A stretch of 64,000 bases of DNA from JBCAXA01 sp038749025 (GTDB lineage: Bacteria; Pseudomonadota; Gammaproteobacteria; Steroidobacterales; Woeseiaceae): contig JBCDIL010000009.1 in assembly GCA_038749025.1 (NCBI GenBank), forward strand, positions 1 through 64,000, written 5' to 3'. Each line of letters begins with the position of its first letter. Positions within the stretch are counted from its first letter, which is position 1. Below the pieces are notes generated by a model. That model did no database searches and had not been told where the DNA came from. It saw only the letters and a program-made list of their open reading frames with translations. Made by a program: the position numbers and the translations under genes. Below are positions 32,847 to 42,125 of this stretch, one piece after another.

Positions 32847-33491
32847 ATGCGACTCGTACTTCTCGGAGCGCCCGGCTCGGGCAAAGGCACGCAAGCGGCC
32901 CGATTAATGGCCGAACGGGATATCCCGCAAGTCTCAACGGGTGATTTACTGCGAGCGGCCGTCGCGTCCGGCTCGGAGCTCGGCCGCCAAGCGAAGGCGG
33001 TGATGGACGCTGGAGAACTGGTGTCGGATGACATCGTGCTCGGCATTATCCGCGAACGACTGACGACCGACGAGCGTTGCCAAAACGGTTTCATACTAGA
33101 CGGGTTCCCGCGTACGACCGTTCAAGCGGAAGGCTTGTCGAGCCTGCTTGAAGAGCTCAACAAACCGTTAACAAAAGCGGTATTGATGCAGGTGCCGTTC
33201 GACGTGCTGTTGAAACGGTTGAGCGGTCGGCGGACGTGCTCGGCGACCGGGAAAATCTTGAACGTTTACTTCTCGCCGGCCGAGGACATCGAAGCAAGTC
33301 GGGCTGCCGGTGGCGAGCTCATGCAGCGTGATGATGACAACGAAGAGACGATTCGCAATCGTTTAGAGGTCTACCGCACGCAGACTGAGCCGCTCGTTGA
33401 TTTCTATCGCGACCGTGGCTTGCTCGTGAGCATCGATGCCGACGGTTCGATGGACGACGTCTACGGGCGTCTGTTGAGCGCTATCGACTAG
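32847..33491 (+). CDS. adk: Adenylate kinase
   Basis: 214 residues. The Walker A loop GAPGSGKGTQA is at 7-17, followed by STGDLLRAAVASGSELG, the NMP-binding motif GFILDGFPRT and, in the LID, SGRRTCSATGKILNVYF. The LID is of the long type. It lacks the four-cysteine zinc site: only one Cys is present. It interconverts AMP, ADP and ATP. It is divergent from pfp across 127 bases, which puts PPi and AMP recycling side by side. It is convergent with rnd, with two bases between the stops. Confidence 0.97.
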   Translation: MRLVLLGAPGSGKGTQAARLMAERDIPQVSTGDLLRAAVASGSELGRQAKAVMDAGELVSDDIVLGIIRERLTTDERCQNGFILDGFPRTTVQAEGLSSLLEELNKPLTKAVLMQVPFDVLLKRLSGRRTCSATGKILNVYFSPAEDIEASRAAGGELMQRDDDNEETIRNRLEVYRTQTEPLVDFYRDRGLLVSIDADGSMDDVYGRLLSAID

Positions 33492-33493
33492 GC

Positions 33494-34564
33494 TTACCCG
33501 AGCACGGCGAGCAATGCGTCACCGACGACGCGACGACGCCATCCGGAAAAAACCCGCAAATCGCGCTCGCCTTTTGCGGATGAGCGCAGCTCCCTCATCG
33601 GCGCCAGTACCTCGGGCTCGACGCCAAGCTCCGCTGCCCGCGCAGCCACCGCTTTTCCTAAACGTTTAACGAGCTCACGCTCAGTGGGATCTGGCCGCGG
33701 GCTCGGCGGCGCAGGTTCGGGCAACGTGTCGCGATTTTCGTCGAGAAAGCGCTGTATTTTGCGCGCATAACGACGCTCGGTGGCGGCATTCTCAAAGCCC
33801 TGTGGTGCACGCCCGTCGAACCGATAGCGCTCGGCGATAGCGAGTAGTTCAGAGTCCCGTAGTACCCATTGGCGCGGTAGATTTTTTTCGACCGCCGTCT
33901 GCTCGCGCCAACGTGCGAGGGCCATCGCCGAGCGTCGCGCTGAGGGCGCCAGTCGGGACAGACCTTTAACGCGTCGCCAAGCCTCCGACGTGTCGGTGTT
34001 GTAGAGGGCTGGCTCAAGCAGACTTAGGGTGTCTTCACGGGCCCAGGTTTGGCGACCGAGGCTGGCGAGCTTCTCGTCGAGCAGGGCTCTTATGTCGCCA
34101 AGGTGAGCGACGTCGGCAGCCGCGTAGGCGAGTTCATCGGCGTCGAGTGGGCGGCGACTCCAATCGGTACGCGTTTTGGATTTATCGAGCTCGATGTCGA
34201 GCAACGTCTTGACGAGTGCGGCGTATCCGATTTGTGGCGCATAGCCGGCCAACCCAGCCATGACCTGCGTATCCAGGACCGTACTTGGTAATCGACCAGA
34301 CGCCTGCCAGCTTACCTCGAGATCTTGGCGACCGGCGTGCAGCACCAGCGGCGTCGTCGCCAACATCGCCCACAGTGGTTCGAGGTCATCGATTGCCAGT
34401 GGGTCGATTAGCCATATGCCGTCGGCCGTGCCGATTTGTAGTAAGCATAATTTCGCGAAGAAGGTCCGCTCGCGCACAAATTCGGTGTCAATGCTGAGTT
34501 CAGTGCAAGCCGTAAGACGCGCGCAGACATCCGCCAACTCCGTGGCCGTATTAACGACGTGCAA
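33494..34564 (-). CDS. rnd: Ribonuclease D
   Basis: 356 residues from a TTG start at 34564; an in-frame stop lies about ten codons upstream and no ATG or GTG is available. DEDDy exonuclease residues are seen: SIDTEFV (D26, E28), HAGRQDLEV and the YAAADVAHL motif with Tyr and Asp. An HRDC domain follows (LSRLAPSARRSAMALARWREQTAVEKNLPRQWV...), then a second HRDC-like part. It trims tRNA and other RNA 3' ends. It is divergent from the membrane-protein gene that starts 75 bases away. The weak TTG start may keep expression low. Confidence 0.95.
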   Translation of the reverse strand: MHVVNTATELADVCARLTACTELSIDTEFVRERTFFAKLCLLQIGTADGIWLIDPLAIDDLEPLWAMLATTPLVLHAGRQDLEVSWQASGRLPSTVLDTQVMAGLAGYAPQIGYAALVKTLLDIELDKSKTRTDWSRRPLDADELAYAAADVAHLGDIRALLDEKLASLGRQTWAREDTLSLLEPALYNTDTSEAWRRVKGLSRLAPSARRSAMALARWREQTAVEKNLPRQWVLRDSELLAIAERYRFDGRAPQGFENAATERRYARKIQRFLDENRDTLPEPAPPSPRPDPTERELVKRLGKAVAARAAELGVEPEVLAPMRELRSSAKGERDLRVFSGWRRRVVGDALLAVLG

Positions 34565-34639
34565 ACGCTTAACTTGCTTGAGGATCGCGTATCATGAACT
34601 CAGAGTAACACGTCGGACATCGCGGCCGACCGAGGGCCC

Positions 34640-35182
34640 ATGAACGACTTTTTGACAGCCATTTTTCGGCTGGCCATTTTTCGCGGCACACCGGCCGCGA
34701 TGCCCAGCGCACCACTGTGGCTGGCAATCGTCTGTGCCGTATCGTTTGTTGTCATGCTGATTGTGCTGAGCACGCCGCTAGGCGCTAACGACAGCTTGCC
34801 GGTATACCTCAGCTACAACGTCATTATCTATGGGACGGTTGCCTTGCTGTTGCTGGCCAACCGCCGCCAGCAACGGCTTGTCCAAACCATGATAGCGATG
34901 TTGGCTGTCGACAACGTACTGACGCTGGCGCAAGCGTTGGCGGTTGTTGTTGCCAGTCGGTATAGCCTCGTCGCTGCGATGCCGGTGTGGCCGGTCACCT
35001 TTTGGCTGTTATTCGCCCAAAGTCGAATACTGGGAAGTGCGCTTGATTGGCATCCGGCGATTGCGTTGATCTTCCTGTTCGTCATTGCGTTGCTCGGTGC
35101 CTCGTTGGTCAGTGCGATCGGCGGGCCCATCGATGGCGCAACAGAAGCGGTTGCGGCGACCAGTCTCCTTGGTTTCGGTTGA
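34640..35182 (+). CDS. Five-helix membrane protein of unknown function upstream of mpl
   Basis: 180 residues with about five hydrophobic segments (about 28-50, 56-75, 82-105, 112-128, 138-158). The short N-terminal FLTAIFRLAIFRGTPAAMPSAP and the overall layout are a little like Yip1-type membrane proteins, but I am not confident in the family. Its stop is eight bases before the mpl start, so it is probably the first gene of an mpl operon, and a cell-wall-related role is possible by context only. Confidence 0.65.
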   Translation: MNDFLTAIFRLAIFRGTPAAMPSAPLWLAIVCAVSFVVMLIVLSTPLGANDSLPVYLSYNVIIYGTVALLLLANRRQQRLVQTMIAMLAVDNVLTLAQALAVVVASRYSLVAAMPVWPVTFWLLFAQSRILGSALDWHPAIALIFLFVIALLGASLVSAIGGPIDGATEAVAATSLLGFG

Positions 35183-35190
35183 GTCGCCGC

Positions 35191-36558
35191 ATGCACCTAC
35201 ACATTCTTGGTATTTGCGGCACCTTTATGGGGGGTGTTGCCGCATTGGCCAAAGCAGTCGGTCATACCGTGAGCGGTTCGGACGACAACGCGTGGCCACC
35301 AATGAGCACGCAGCTCGAACAGCTTGGCATTGTTGTTTCTGCCGGCGATGACATGACTCCGCTTGAGCGTCGGCCGGACATCGTCGTGGTCGGTAATGTG
35401 ATGAGCCGTGGTCATCCGCTCGTCGAGCGGATGCTCGACTTGCGCTTACGCTACACATCCGGACCCGCCTGGATGGCCGACCATGTCCTGGCCGACCGGC
35501 GTGTCATCGCCTGCGCTGGGACCCATGGTAAGACCACGACATCGAGCCTTGTCGCATCCGTGTTGCGTACTCTGGGCCGTGACCCGGGTTTTCTCATCGG
35601 CGGTGTGGCGCCGGAGCTCGGTGTTTCGGCCGCTTACGGGACCGACGATGTCTTCGTTATCGAAGCGGATGAATACGACACCGCGTTTTTCGACAAACGG
35701 GCGAAGTTTGTCCACTACCATCCGGAGGTCGCGATTCTCGCGAACCTAGAGTACGACCACGCCGACATCTATCCGACTATCGATGCGATTGCGCGGCAAA
35801 TGCATCATCTGGTTAGGACGGTTCCTGGTCGCGGTCGATTGGTCGTGCCGGCGGGATCGCACGCCATCGACGACATGCTGGCGTTTGGCGCATGGACTCC
35901 GACCACCCGATTCGGGACCGACCCTGCCAACGCCGACATCGCCGTGACAAGAGTGGCGTCTAACCGCATTGCTGTGTCAGTCGATGGCCATCGGGTTGTC
36001 GAGTCGACGTTTCGACTGTTGGGTGAGCACAATCTCGACAATGCGGCGGCGGCGATTGCCGCTCTGACTAGTATCGGCATTGAACCGGCCGACGCGGGGA
36101 CGGCATTGGCCCAATTCGGTGGCGTTAAGCGCCGACTGGAGCCGCTCCTTAACAACGATTCCGTGACGCTTTATGACGACTTTGCGCATCACCCGACAGC
36201 GATTCGCAAAACGATCGCCGGGGTCCGCGCCGCCGAACCGACGCGCCGGCTGCTGGTGGCACTCGAGCCGCGGTCGAACACTATGCGCAGCGGCACGCAC
36301 GGCACGGCTCTCGGCGAAGCCTTGGCGTCCGCTGACGGTGTTTATCTCGTCCGTCCAGCAATTGGTGACATTGATCTCGACGCCGCGGTTGCACCGATTG
36401 CTGACAAGTGCGTTATCCTCGACGGGTACGCGGCGCTTTGCCAACGATTGTGCGATGACACGGTTGTGGGCGACATCGTCGTATTGATGAGCAACGGCAG
36501 CTTCGGCGATGTTCGCCAACGCTTGCCGCTGGAATTGGCGGCGAAATTCGCCAGGTGA
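35191..36558 (+). CDS. mpl: UDP-N-acetylmuramate:L-Ala-gamma-D-Glu-meso-DAP ligase
   Basis: 455 residues from the ATG at 35191 (MHLHILGICGTFMGGVAALAKA). The first glycine-rich loop and the phrase GSDDNAWPPMSTQL are typical of Mpl rather than MurC. The ATP loop ACAGTHGKTTTSSL is near residue 108, and IEADEYDTAFFDKRAKFVHY and EYDHADIYP are Mur-ligase signatures. Mpl re-attaches recycled murein tripeptide to UDP-MurNAc in the cytoplasm. It is followed by the LON-domain gene after only seven bases. Confidence 0.97.
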   Translation: MHLHILGICGTFMGGVAALAKAVGHTVSGSDDNAWPPMSTQLEQLGIVVSAGDDMTPLERRPDIVVVGNVMSRGHPLVERMLDLRLRYTSGPAWMADHVLADRRVIACAGTHGKTTTSSLVASVLRTLGRDPGFLIGGVAPELGVSAAYGTDDVFVIEADEYDTAFFDKRAKFVHYHPEVAILANLEYDHADIYPTIDAIARQMHHLVRTVPGRGRLVVPAGSHAIDDMLAFGAWTPTTRFGTDPANADIAVTRVASNRIAVSVDGHRVVESTFRLLGEHNLDNAAAAIAALTSIGIEPADAGTALAQFGGVKRRLEPLLNNDSVTLYDDFAHHPTAIRKTIAGVRAAEPTRRLLVALEPRSNTMRSGTHGTALGEALASADGVYLVRPAIGDIDLDAAVAPIADKCVILDGYAALCQRLCDDTVVGDIVVLMSNGSFGDVRQRLPLELAAKFAR

Positions 36559-36565
36559 GTCACGC

Positions 36566-37159
36566 TTGACCGATCAAACGTTGCCACTCTTTCCGCTACG
36601 CACGGTCCTGTTCCCGGAAGGGCCGCTACCACTGCGTGTCTTTGAAGCGCGTTACCTCGATATGATCAGCCGCTGCATGCGCGAGTCATCGGGATTCGGT
36701 GTTGTAATGATCGAGCAGGGTCAGGAAACCGGGCCGGCCAGTTTTGCATCGATCGGGACGATTGCCGAAATCACTGACTGGTACCAAGGCAGCGACGGCA
36801 TCCTCGGCGTGACTGCCGTCGGCAAGCAGCGTTTTCGTGTCGTCGATCGCGACATCCAGGACGACGGCCTGCACACCGCCGCTGTCGAGTGGCTCGACGA
36901 GCCGCCGAGTTTGGAATTACCCAGCGAGTATTCGCATCTGGCCGCAATACTGCAAAGTGTTTTGGACGATTTCGGCCGGCTCTACGCCGGCAGCGACAAA
37001 CGCTATGACGACGCGGCGTGGGTGTCGTACCGGCTCGCCGAAATTCTGCCGATTTCCGCCGAAGACAAGCAGCGTTGCCTGGTGGCGTCGTCCACACAGG
37101 ACAGGCTCAGCATCGTCGGCGAGCTCGTCCAGGCTATTCGACCGGGCAATTCCGACTAG
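36566..37159 (+). CDS. LON-substrate-binding-domain protein
   Basis: 197 residues from a TTG at 36566, with AGGTGAG about seven bases upstream spanning the mpl stop; the longer frame from 36509 starts inside mpl. LPLFPLRTVLFPEGPLPLRVFEARYLDMI is the beginning of a Lon N-terminal domain. There is no AAA+ or protease part, so it is a stand-alone LON-domain protein of the YcaC/YcaP-like size class. Such proteins are common next to mpl-type genes but have no firm function. Confidence 0.88.
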   Translation: MTDQTLPLFPLRTVLFPEGPLPLRVFEARYLDMISRCMRESSGFGVVMIEQGQETGPASFASIGTIAEITDWYQGSDGILGVTAVGKQRFRVVDRDIQDDGLHTAAVEWLDEPPSLELPSEYSHLAAILQSVLDDFGRLYAGSDKRYDDAAWVSYRLAEILPISAEDKQRCLVASSTQDRLSIVGELVQAIRPGNSD

Positions 37160-37164
37160 CGGCG

Positions 37165-38442
37165 TTAGCCGCGTGCGAGTTCTGCGAAGGCATCGCTCGC
37201 TGCTGCCAGTGTCGCGGCGATATCGGCGCCCGTGTGACAGGTCGAGACGAACCCCGCCTCAAAAGCCGATGGCGCGAGATAGACCCCGCGGTCTATCATC
37301 ATATGGAAGAAGCGCTTGAAGGCGTCCGTGTCCGCATTGGCGACGTCATCGAAACAGGTCGGCGGTGTGTCGCGGCCAAAAACGAACCCGAACATCCCGC
37401 CGAGCGACGTCGTCGCGAGTTGTAGACTCACCTTGGCGGCGGCATCACGCAGACCGTCGGCTAACGAGCGCGTCGTAGCATTGAGTTCCTCGTAAAGATT
37501 AGCCTCGGCAAGACCGTCGAGGGTCGCCAATCCGGCGGCCATGGCGAGTGGATTTCCCGATAGCGTACCCGCCTGGTAGACCGGCCCCACCGGAGCGATG
37601 TGTTCCATGATGTCGCGTCGGCCACCGAATGCGGCGGCCGGCATGCCGCCGCCAATGATCTTACCGAGCGTCGTCATGTCCGGTGCGATGTCGAAGTGCG
37701 CTTGCGCACCGCCGGCCGCTACCCGAAAGCCGGTCATTACCTCATCGAAAATCAGGACGGTACCGTGCGCGCTGCAGCGCTCGCGTAGAGTCGCCAGAAA
37801 TTCGTGCTCTGGCACCACCATGTTCATGTTGCCGGCGATCGGCTCAACGATCACACACGCCAGCGTTTCTCCGTGTGAGTCGAACAGCGTGTTCACGGCC
37901 GCTGTGTCGTTAAACTCAAGTGTGATGGTGTGCTCCGCTAGCCCCGCAGGGACGCCCGGGGAGCTCGGTACACCGAGTGTCAGTGCACCAGAGCCCGCTT
38001 TGATGAGCAGTGAATCGGAGTGACCGTGGTAGCAGCCGTTAAACTTGACGATGTTGTCGCGGCCGGTAAAACCGCGCGCTAACCGAATGGCGCTCATCGT
38101 CGCTTCGGTACCCGACGATACCATTCGTACCAATTCGATCGACGGAACAACCTCGGTTATCCGCTTCGCCAGAGCGGTTTCGAGAGCGCACGGAGCGCCA
38201 AATGACAGCCCGTCTTGTGCGGTTGTGGTCACCGCTTCGATGACCGCCGGGTTGGCGTGGCCGAGAATCATAGGACCCCACGAGCCGACGTAATCGATCA
38301 GCTCTCGGCCATCTTCGGTAACAACCCGTGCACCGGCGGCGCGCTTGAAAAACAGCGGTTCGCCGCCAACGCCGTTAAAGGCGCGTACCGGCGAGTTCAC
38401 GCCTCCGGGGATGTAGCGTTGAGCTTCGTCAAACAAGGTCAT
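37165..38442 (-). CDS. hemL: Glutamate-1-semialdehyde 2,1-aminomutase
   Basis: 425 residues. YIPGGVNSPVRAFNGVGGEPLFF, DYVGSWGPMILGHANPAV and SSGTEATMSAIRLARG are strong HemL signatures. The PLP lysine lies in TLGKIIGGGMP at about residue 261. It converts glutamate 1-semialdehyde to 5-aminolevulinate in the C5 tetrapyrrole pathway. It is convergent with the LON-domain gene and divergent from rubredoxin across 125 bases. In relatives thiE often lies between rubredoxin and hemL; it is not here. Confidence 0.97.
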   Translation of the reverse strand: MTLFDEAQRYIPGGVNSPVRAFNGVGGEPLFFKRAAGARVVTEDGRELIDYVGSWGPMILGHANPAVIEAVTTTAQDGLSFGAPCALETALAKRITEVVPSIELVRMVSSGTEATMSAIRLARGFTGRDNIVKFNGCYHGHSDSLLIKAGSGALTLGVPSSPGVPAGLAEHTITLEFNDTAAVNTLFDSHGETLACVIVEPIAGNMNMVVPEHEFLATLRERCSAHGTVLIFDEVMTGFRVAAGGAQAHFDIAPDMTTLGKIIGGGMPAAAFGGRRDIMEHIAPVGPVYQAGTLSGNPLAMAAGLATLDGLAEANLYEELNATTRSLADGLRDAAAKVSLQLATTSLGGMFGFVFGRDTPPTCFDDVANADTDAFKRFFHMMIDRGVYLAPSAFEAGFVSTCHTGADIAATLAAASDAFAELARG

Positions 38443-38567
38443 TACAGGTCCGATTCACTAGCGATGATCCTGCAATTATCCCACAGCTCGGGCCGTGTTC
38501 GCGCCGTTCGCGGCCGGGCGTTATGATCGGATCGAAACAACTGCGATAACCGTCCTAGCGAGCGCTA

Positions 38568-38732
38568 ATGAAAACGTACATGTGCCTGATTTGCGGCTAT
38601 GTCTATGATGAGGAAGCGGGCGACCCTGAATCTGGGATCGCACCGGGCACGCGCTGGGACGATGTGCCATTGTCGTGGCGCTGTCCAGATTGCGGCGCCG
38701 GGAAGGAAGACTTCGAAATGGTTGAAGTATGA
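38568..38732 (+). CDS. Rubredoxin
   Basis: A 54-residue protein. Two Cys-x2-Cys pairs, CLICGY near residue 6 and CPDCGAGK near residue 39, plus YVYDEEAGDPESGIAPGTRWDDVP between them, match bacterial rubredoxins closely. The four cysteines bind one iron and the protein carries single electrons in the cytoplasm. No rubredoxin reductase or alkane hydroxylase is nearby, so the partner is unknown. The next gene, on the opposite strand, ends two bases away. Confidence 0.95.
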   Translation: MKTYMCLICGYVYDEEAGDPESGIAPGTRWDDVPLSWRCPDCGAGKEDFEMVEV

Positions 38733-38733
38733 A

Positions 38734-39630
38734 TTAGCGCACGAGCGCCTCAACTTTGCTGACACGATAGCCTTCCGATTTCAACAGCTCGATAAGGCTA
38801 TCTGGCCCGACTAGATGCAGCGCACCGACCACGACGAGTCGGCGTTGCTGATCGCGCGGCAGTGCGATCAGCAGGTTGGCCCAAGTTCGGTTGCGGCGTA
38901 CCAGCAACGCTTCGCGCAGCTCGGGAATCTCGTTGAGCTGTACGAGTAGCTCGTTGCGTAGGAACTCCGTGTCAGCCAGTCTCCAGGCGGCCGATAAGCG
39001 TTCCAAGTCACCGCCAAGATCGCCGGCCTCGGCGAGCGTTTGGTGCAACAACCGTCGCTGCGCGTCGAGACTCAGGTTGTCGAATAACGAGATTTGTTGC
39101 TCGAGCGTTTCTAGCCCGCGAATAGGTTTGCCATCGCGGGTGGCCCATTGACCGAGCACCGCCTCAACGCCGTAGTCGCTTTTAAACCCGTGCGTCGTCA
39201 ATAATTGCTGGGTTACCTGCATCGCCGCATACCAAGGTTCGCTGCGTTGGTATGGCTCAAGCGGTATGTCAGCGGCGCTAGCGGCGGCCACGACGGTTGG
39301 CCAAAGGTCGTCCCCAACAAGCTGAGCAAGACCGCGACCGTCGGCGGATATTGCTCTTTCGCGGAATAGCCGTGACAGCTCGGCAGATGTCACCGCATTC
39401 AGGTCAAGCTCGAAGACCAGCGCATCGCTTTGCTGATAAGCAGCTTGCAGTAACGGGTCGCGGCTGGCCGTGCCGTCGCCGAGTACGTGAACCGAACCAA
39501 GTAGCAGGAAGGTGTGATCGCCGTGTTTTACCTGCCACAACGGCGCCGCGTTGGTCGGCGTCGCGATAGCCAAAGCTAGCCACAAGCAGCCGAGCACGAA
39601 CCGGCTGCTTGTGGGTTTACAAGCCGGCAT
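38734..39630 (-). CDS. TraB/GumN-family protein, exported
   Basis: 298 residues with a signal peptide (about 1-28, ending NAAPLW). FLLLGSVHVLGDG, the acidic VFELDLN and, near the C-terminus, VVVGALHLVGPDSLIELLKSEGYRV are the conserved blocks of the TraB/GumN fold, related to Tiki-type metalloproteases. The His in GSVH, the acidic residues and the His in GALHLVG are the likely metal ligands. Activity in bacteria is not well established. It ends two bases from rubredoxin and starts three bases after the ahcY stop, so it may be co-transcribed with metK-ahcY. Confidence 0.88.
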   Translation of the reverse strand: MPACKPTSSRFVLGCLWLALAIATPTNAAPLWQVKHGDHTFLLLGSVHVLGDGTASRDPLLQAAYQQSDALVFELDLNAVTSAELSRLFRERAISADGRGLAQLVGDDLWPTVVAAASAADIPLEPYQRSEPWYAAMQVTQQLLTTHGFKSDYGVEAVLGQWATRDGKPIRGLETLEQQISLFDNLSLDAQRRLLHQTLAEAGDLGGDLERLSAAWRLADTEFLRNELLVQLNEIPELREALLVRRNRTWANLLIALPRDQQRRLVVVGALHLVGPDSLIELLKSEGYRVSKVEALVR

Positions 39631-39633
39631 CGC

Positions 39634-40947
39634 TTAGTAGCGGTAGTGCTCGGCTTTGTACGGACCTTCTTTGCCGACGCCGATGTAGTCGGCTTGCTCG
39701 TCGCTGAGCTCTGTCAACCGCGCGCCGATCTTCTCCAGATGCAGACGGGCCACTTTCTCGTCAAGGTGTTTCGGTAGGACAAACACCTCTTTGCCGTACT
39801 TGTCTGCGTTTTGCCATAGCTCAATTTGTGCGAGCACCTGGTTGGTGAACGAGTTCGACATGACAAAGCTGGGGTGGCCGGTTGCGCAACCCAAGTTTAC
39901 CAGGCGACCTTCGGCGAGCAGAATCAGGCGCCGGCCATCCGGTAAGATGACGTGGTCGACTTGCGGCTTGATGTTTTCCCATTCGTAGTTCCGAAGATGC
40001 GCGACGTCGATTTCGTTATCGAAATGACCGATGTTGCAAACGATCGCGTTGTGCTTCATCCGGTCGAGGCTTGCACCGTCAATGACATTGTAGTTACCGG
40101 TTGCGGTGACGAAAATATCGGCGGTTTCCAGCATGTCGTCTAGCCGAACGACGGGGTAGCCCTCCATCGCCGCCTGCAGGGCGCAGATCGGGTCGACTTC
40201 GGTGACATGCACAATCGCGCCGAGACCGCGCAGGCTCGCTGCGGAACCCTTACCGACGTCGCCAAAGCCGCAAACCACGGCGACTTTGCCGGCGACCATG
40301 ACATCGGTCGCCCGTTTGATGGCATCGACGAGCGATTCACGACAGCCGTACAGGTTATCGAATTTTGATTTCGTCACCGAATCGTTAACGTTGATAGCCG
40401 GGCAGGCCAATGAGCTTTCGCGCGCCATGTCGTAAAGCCGCTTCACGCCGGTCGTTGTCTCTTCCGAAATGCCGCGTACTGCTTTCATTAACTCTGGATA
40501 TTTCTCGTGCATGATCTGGGTGAGGTCACCGCCATCGTCAAGAATCATGTTCGGCGTCCAACCGGCAGGTCCTTGAATGGTTTGCTCAACGCACCACCAG
40601 TACTCCTCTTCCGTCTCACCTTTCCAGGCAAACACCGGGATACCGGCAGCGGCGATCGCGGCGGCCGCGTGGTCTTGTGTCGAGAAAATATTGCACGATG
40701 ACCAGCGGACTTCGGCTCCGAGCGCGACCAAGGTCTCTATCAGCACCGCTGTTTGGATGGTCATGTGCAGACAGCCGGCGATCCGCGCGCCTTTGAGCGG
40801 CTGTTCGCCAGCGAACTCATCACGTACGGCGATCAAGCCGGGCATTTCGGTTTCGGCGATGGCGATCTCTTTACGACCGAATCCCGCTAGGTCGAGGTCG
40901 GCAACTTTGTAATCGTGTTCAGGCAACGTAGCAGCTGGCGTGCTCAT
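39634..40947 (-). CDS. ahcY: S-adenosylhomocysteine hydrolase
   Basis: 437 residues. DYKVADLDLAGFGRKEIAIAETEMPGL at the start, the NAD-binding VCGFGDVGKGSAASLRGLGA, and the C-terminal LDEKVARLHLEKIGARLTELSDEQADYIGV...YKAEHYRY are unmistakable. It splits SAH into homocysteine and adenosine with bound NAD+. It sits 29 bases downstream of metK on the same strand, so SAM synthesis and SAH removal form one operon. I looked for an SAH riboswitch; the metK-ahcY gap is too short to hold one. Confidence 0.98.
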   Translation of the reverse strand: MSTPAATLPEHDYKVADLDLAGFGRKEIAIAETEMPGLIAVRDEFAGEQPLKGARIAGCLHMTIQTAVLIETLVALGAEVRWSSCNIFSTQDHAAAAIAAAGIPVFAWKGETEEEYWWCVEQTIQGPAGWTPNMILDDGGDLTQIMHEKYPELMKAVRGISEETTTGVKRLYDMARESSLACPAINVNDSVTKSKFDNLYGCRESLVDAIKRATDVMVAGKVAVVCGFGDVGKGSAASLRGLGAIVHVTEVDPICALQAAMEGYPVVRLDDMLETADIFVTATGNYNVIDGASLDRMKHNAIVCNIGHFDNEIDVAHLRNYEWENIKPQVDHVILPDGRRLILLAEGRLVNLGCATGHPSFVMSNSFTNQVLAQIELWQNADKYGKEVFVLPKHLDEKVARLHLEKIGARLTELSDEQADYIGVGKEGPYKAEHYRY

Positions 40948-40976
40948 TAAATTAGTCTCCGTAAGTAATCAGAAGG

Positions 40977-42125
40977 TCAAACGGCGCTCGCCAGGGCGTC
41001 AGCGCGATCGGTCTGTTCCCAAGAAAAATCGTTGCGTCCAAAGTGGCCGTAAGCGGCGGTGGGGCGATAGATTGGACGCAATAGGTCGAGCATAGAAAGT
41101 ATTCCATAGGGCCGCAGGTCGAAGTGTTCACGTACAACTTCCGTCAACCGATTCTCGTCCGTTTTGCCCGTTCCGAAGGTATTCACGCTGATCGATGTCG
41201 GTTCCGCGACGCCGATCGCGTACGACACTTGGATTTCGCAGCGTTCGGCAAGCCCTGCAGCGACGATGTTTTTCGCCACGTAACGCGCCGCATAGGCCGC
41301 AGAGCGGTCTACTTTGGAAGGATCTTTGCCAGAGAACGCGCCGCCGCCGTGGCGGGCTGCACCGCCGTACGTGTCGACAATAATTTTACGACCAGTGAGG
41401 CCACAGTCGCCCATCGGTCCGCCGATCTCGAAGCGACCGGTCGGATTAATGTGGTACTTGGTGCTGCCATCGAGCCAGTCGGCCGGCAGAACCGGTTTGA
41501 TGATCTCCTCGCGAACCGCTTCAACTAAGTCGGCGGTACTCACGTCGGGAGCGTGCTGCGTCGATAGTACGACGGCGTCGATGCCTACCGGAGTGGCACC
41601 GTCGTAGCGTAGCGTGACCTGGCTTTTCGCATCGGGGCGCAGCCATGGCAGCGTACCGTCTTTTCGCAGTTTGGCCTGTCGCTCGACCAAACGATGCGAG
41701 TAAGTGATGGCGGCCGGCATCAACACATCGGTCTCGTTGGTGGCGTAGCCGAACATCAGTCCTTGGTCGCCAGCCCCTTGCTCTTCGGGTCGGCTGCGAT
41801 CTACGCCGGCAGCGATATCACCGGATTGTTTGCCGATGGCGTTCAGTACGGCACACGACTCGCCGTCGAAACCCATCTCCGAACTGTTGTAGCCAATGTC
41901 CAAGACAACCTCGCGAACGATTTGCTCGATATCGACCCACGCCGATGTTGTGATCTCGCCGGCGACAACGACCATTCCCGTTTTTACGAGCGTCTCGCAC
42001 GCGACACGTGCATCGCGATCTTCGGCGAGGATTGCATCGAGGATGGCGTCAGAGATTTGATCAGAGACTTTGTCCGGGTGGCCTTCGGAGACCGACTCCG
42101 ACGTAAACAAGCTGTAGCTCGACAT
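40977..42125 (-). CDS. metK: S-adenosylmethionine synthetase
   Basis: 382 residues from the ATG at 42125 (MSSYSLFTSESVSEGHPDKVSDQISDAIL). GAGDQGLMFGYATNETD, GRFEIGGPMGDCGLTGRKIIVDTYGG and GGGAFSGKDPSKVDRSAAYAARY are the catalytic hallmarks. It makes SAM from methionine and ATP. It leads the metK-ahcY pair and is divergent from tkt. The 168-base gap to tkt contains a TATACT on the minus strand at 42191-42196 that may be a -10 element; I see no SAM riboswitch. Confidence 0.98.
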   Translation of the reverse strand: MSSYSLFTSESVSEGHPDKVSDQISDAILDAILAEDRDARVACETLVKTGMVVVAGEITTSAWVDIEQIVREVVLDIGYNSSEMGFDGESCAVLNAIGKQSGDIAAGVDRSRPEEQGAGDQGLMFGYATNETDVLMPAAITYSHRLVERQAKLRKDGTLPWLRPDAKSQVTLRYDGATPVGIDAVVLSTQHAPDVSTADLVEAVREEIIKPVLPADWLDGSTKYHINPTGRFEIGGPMGDCGLTGRKIIVDTYGGAARHGGGAFSGKDPSKVDRSAAYAARYVAKNIVAAGLAERCEIQVSYAIGVAEPTSISVNTFGTGKTDENRLTEVVREHFDLRPYGILSMLDLLRPIYRPTAAYGHFGRNDFSWEQTDRADALASAV

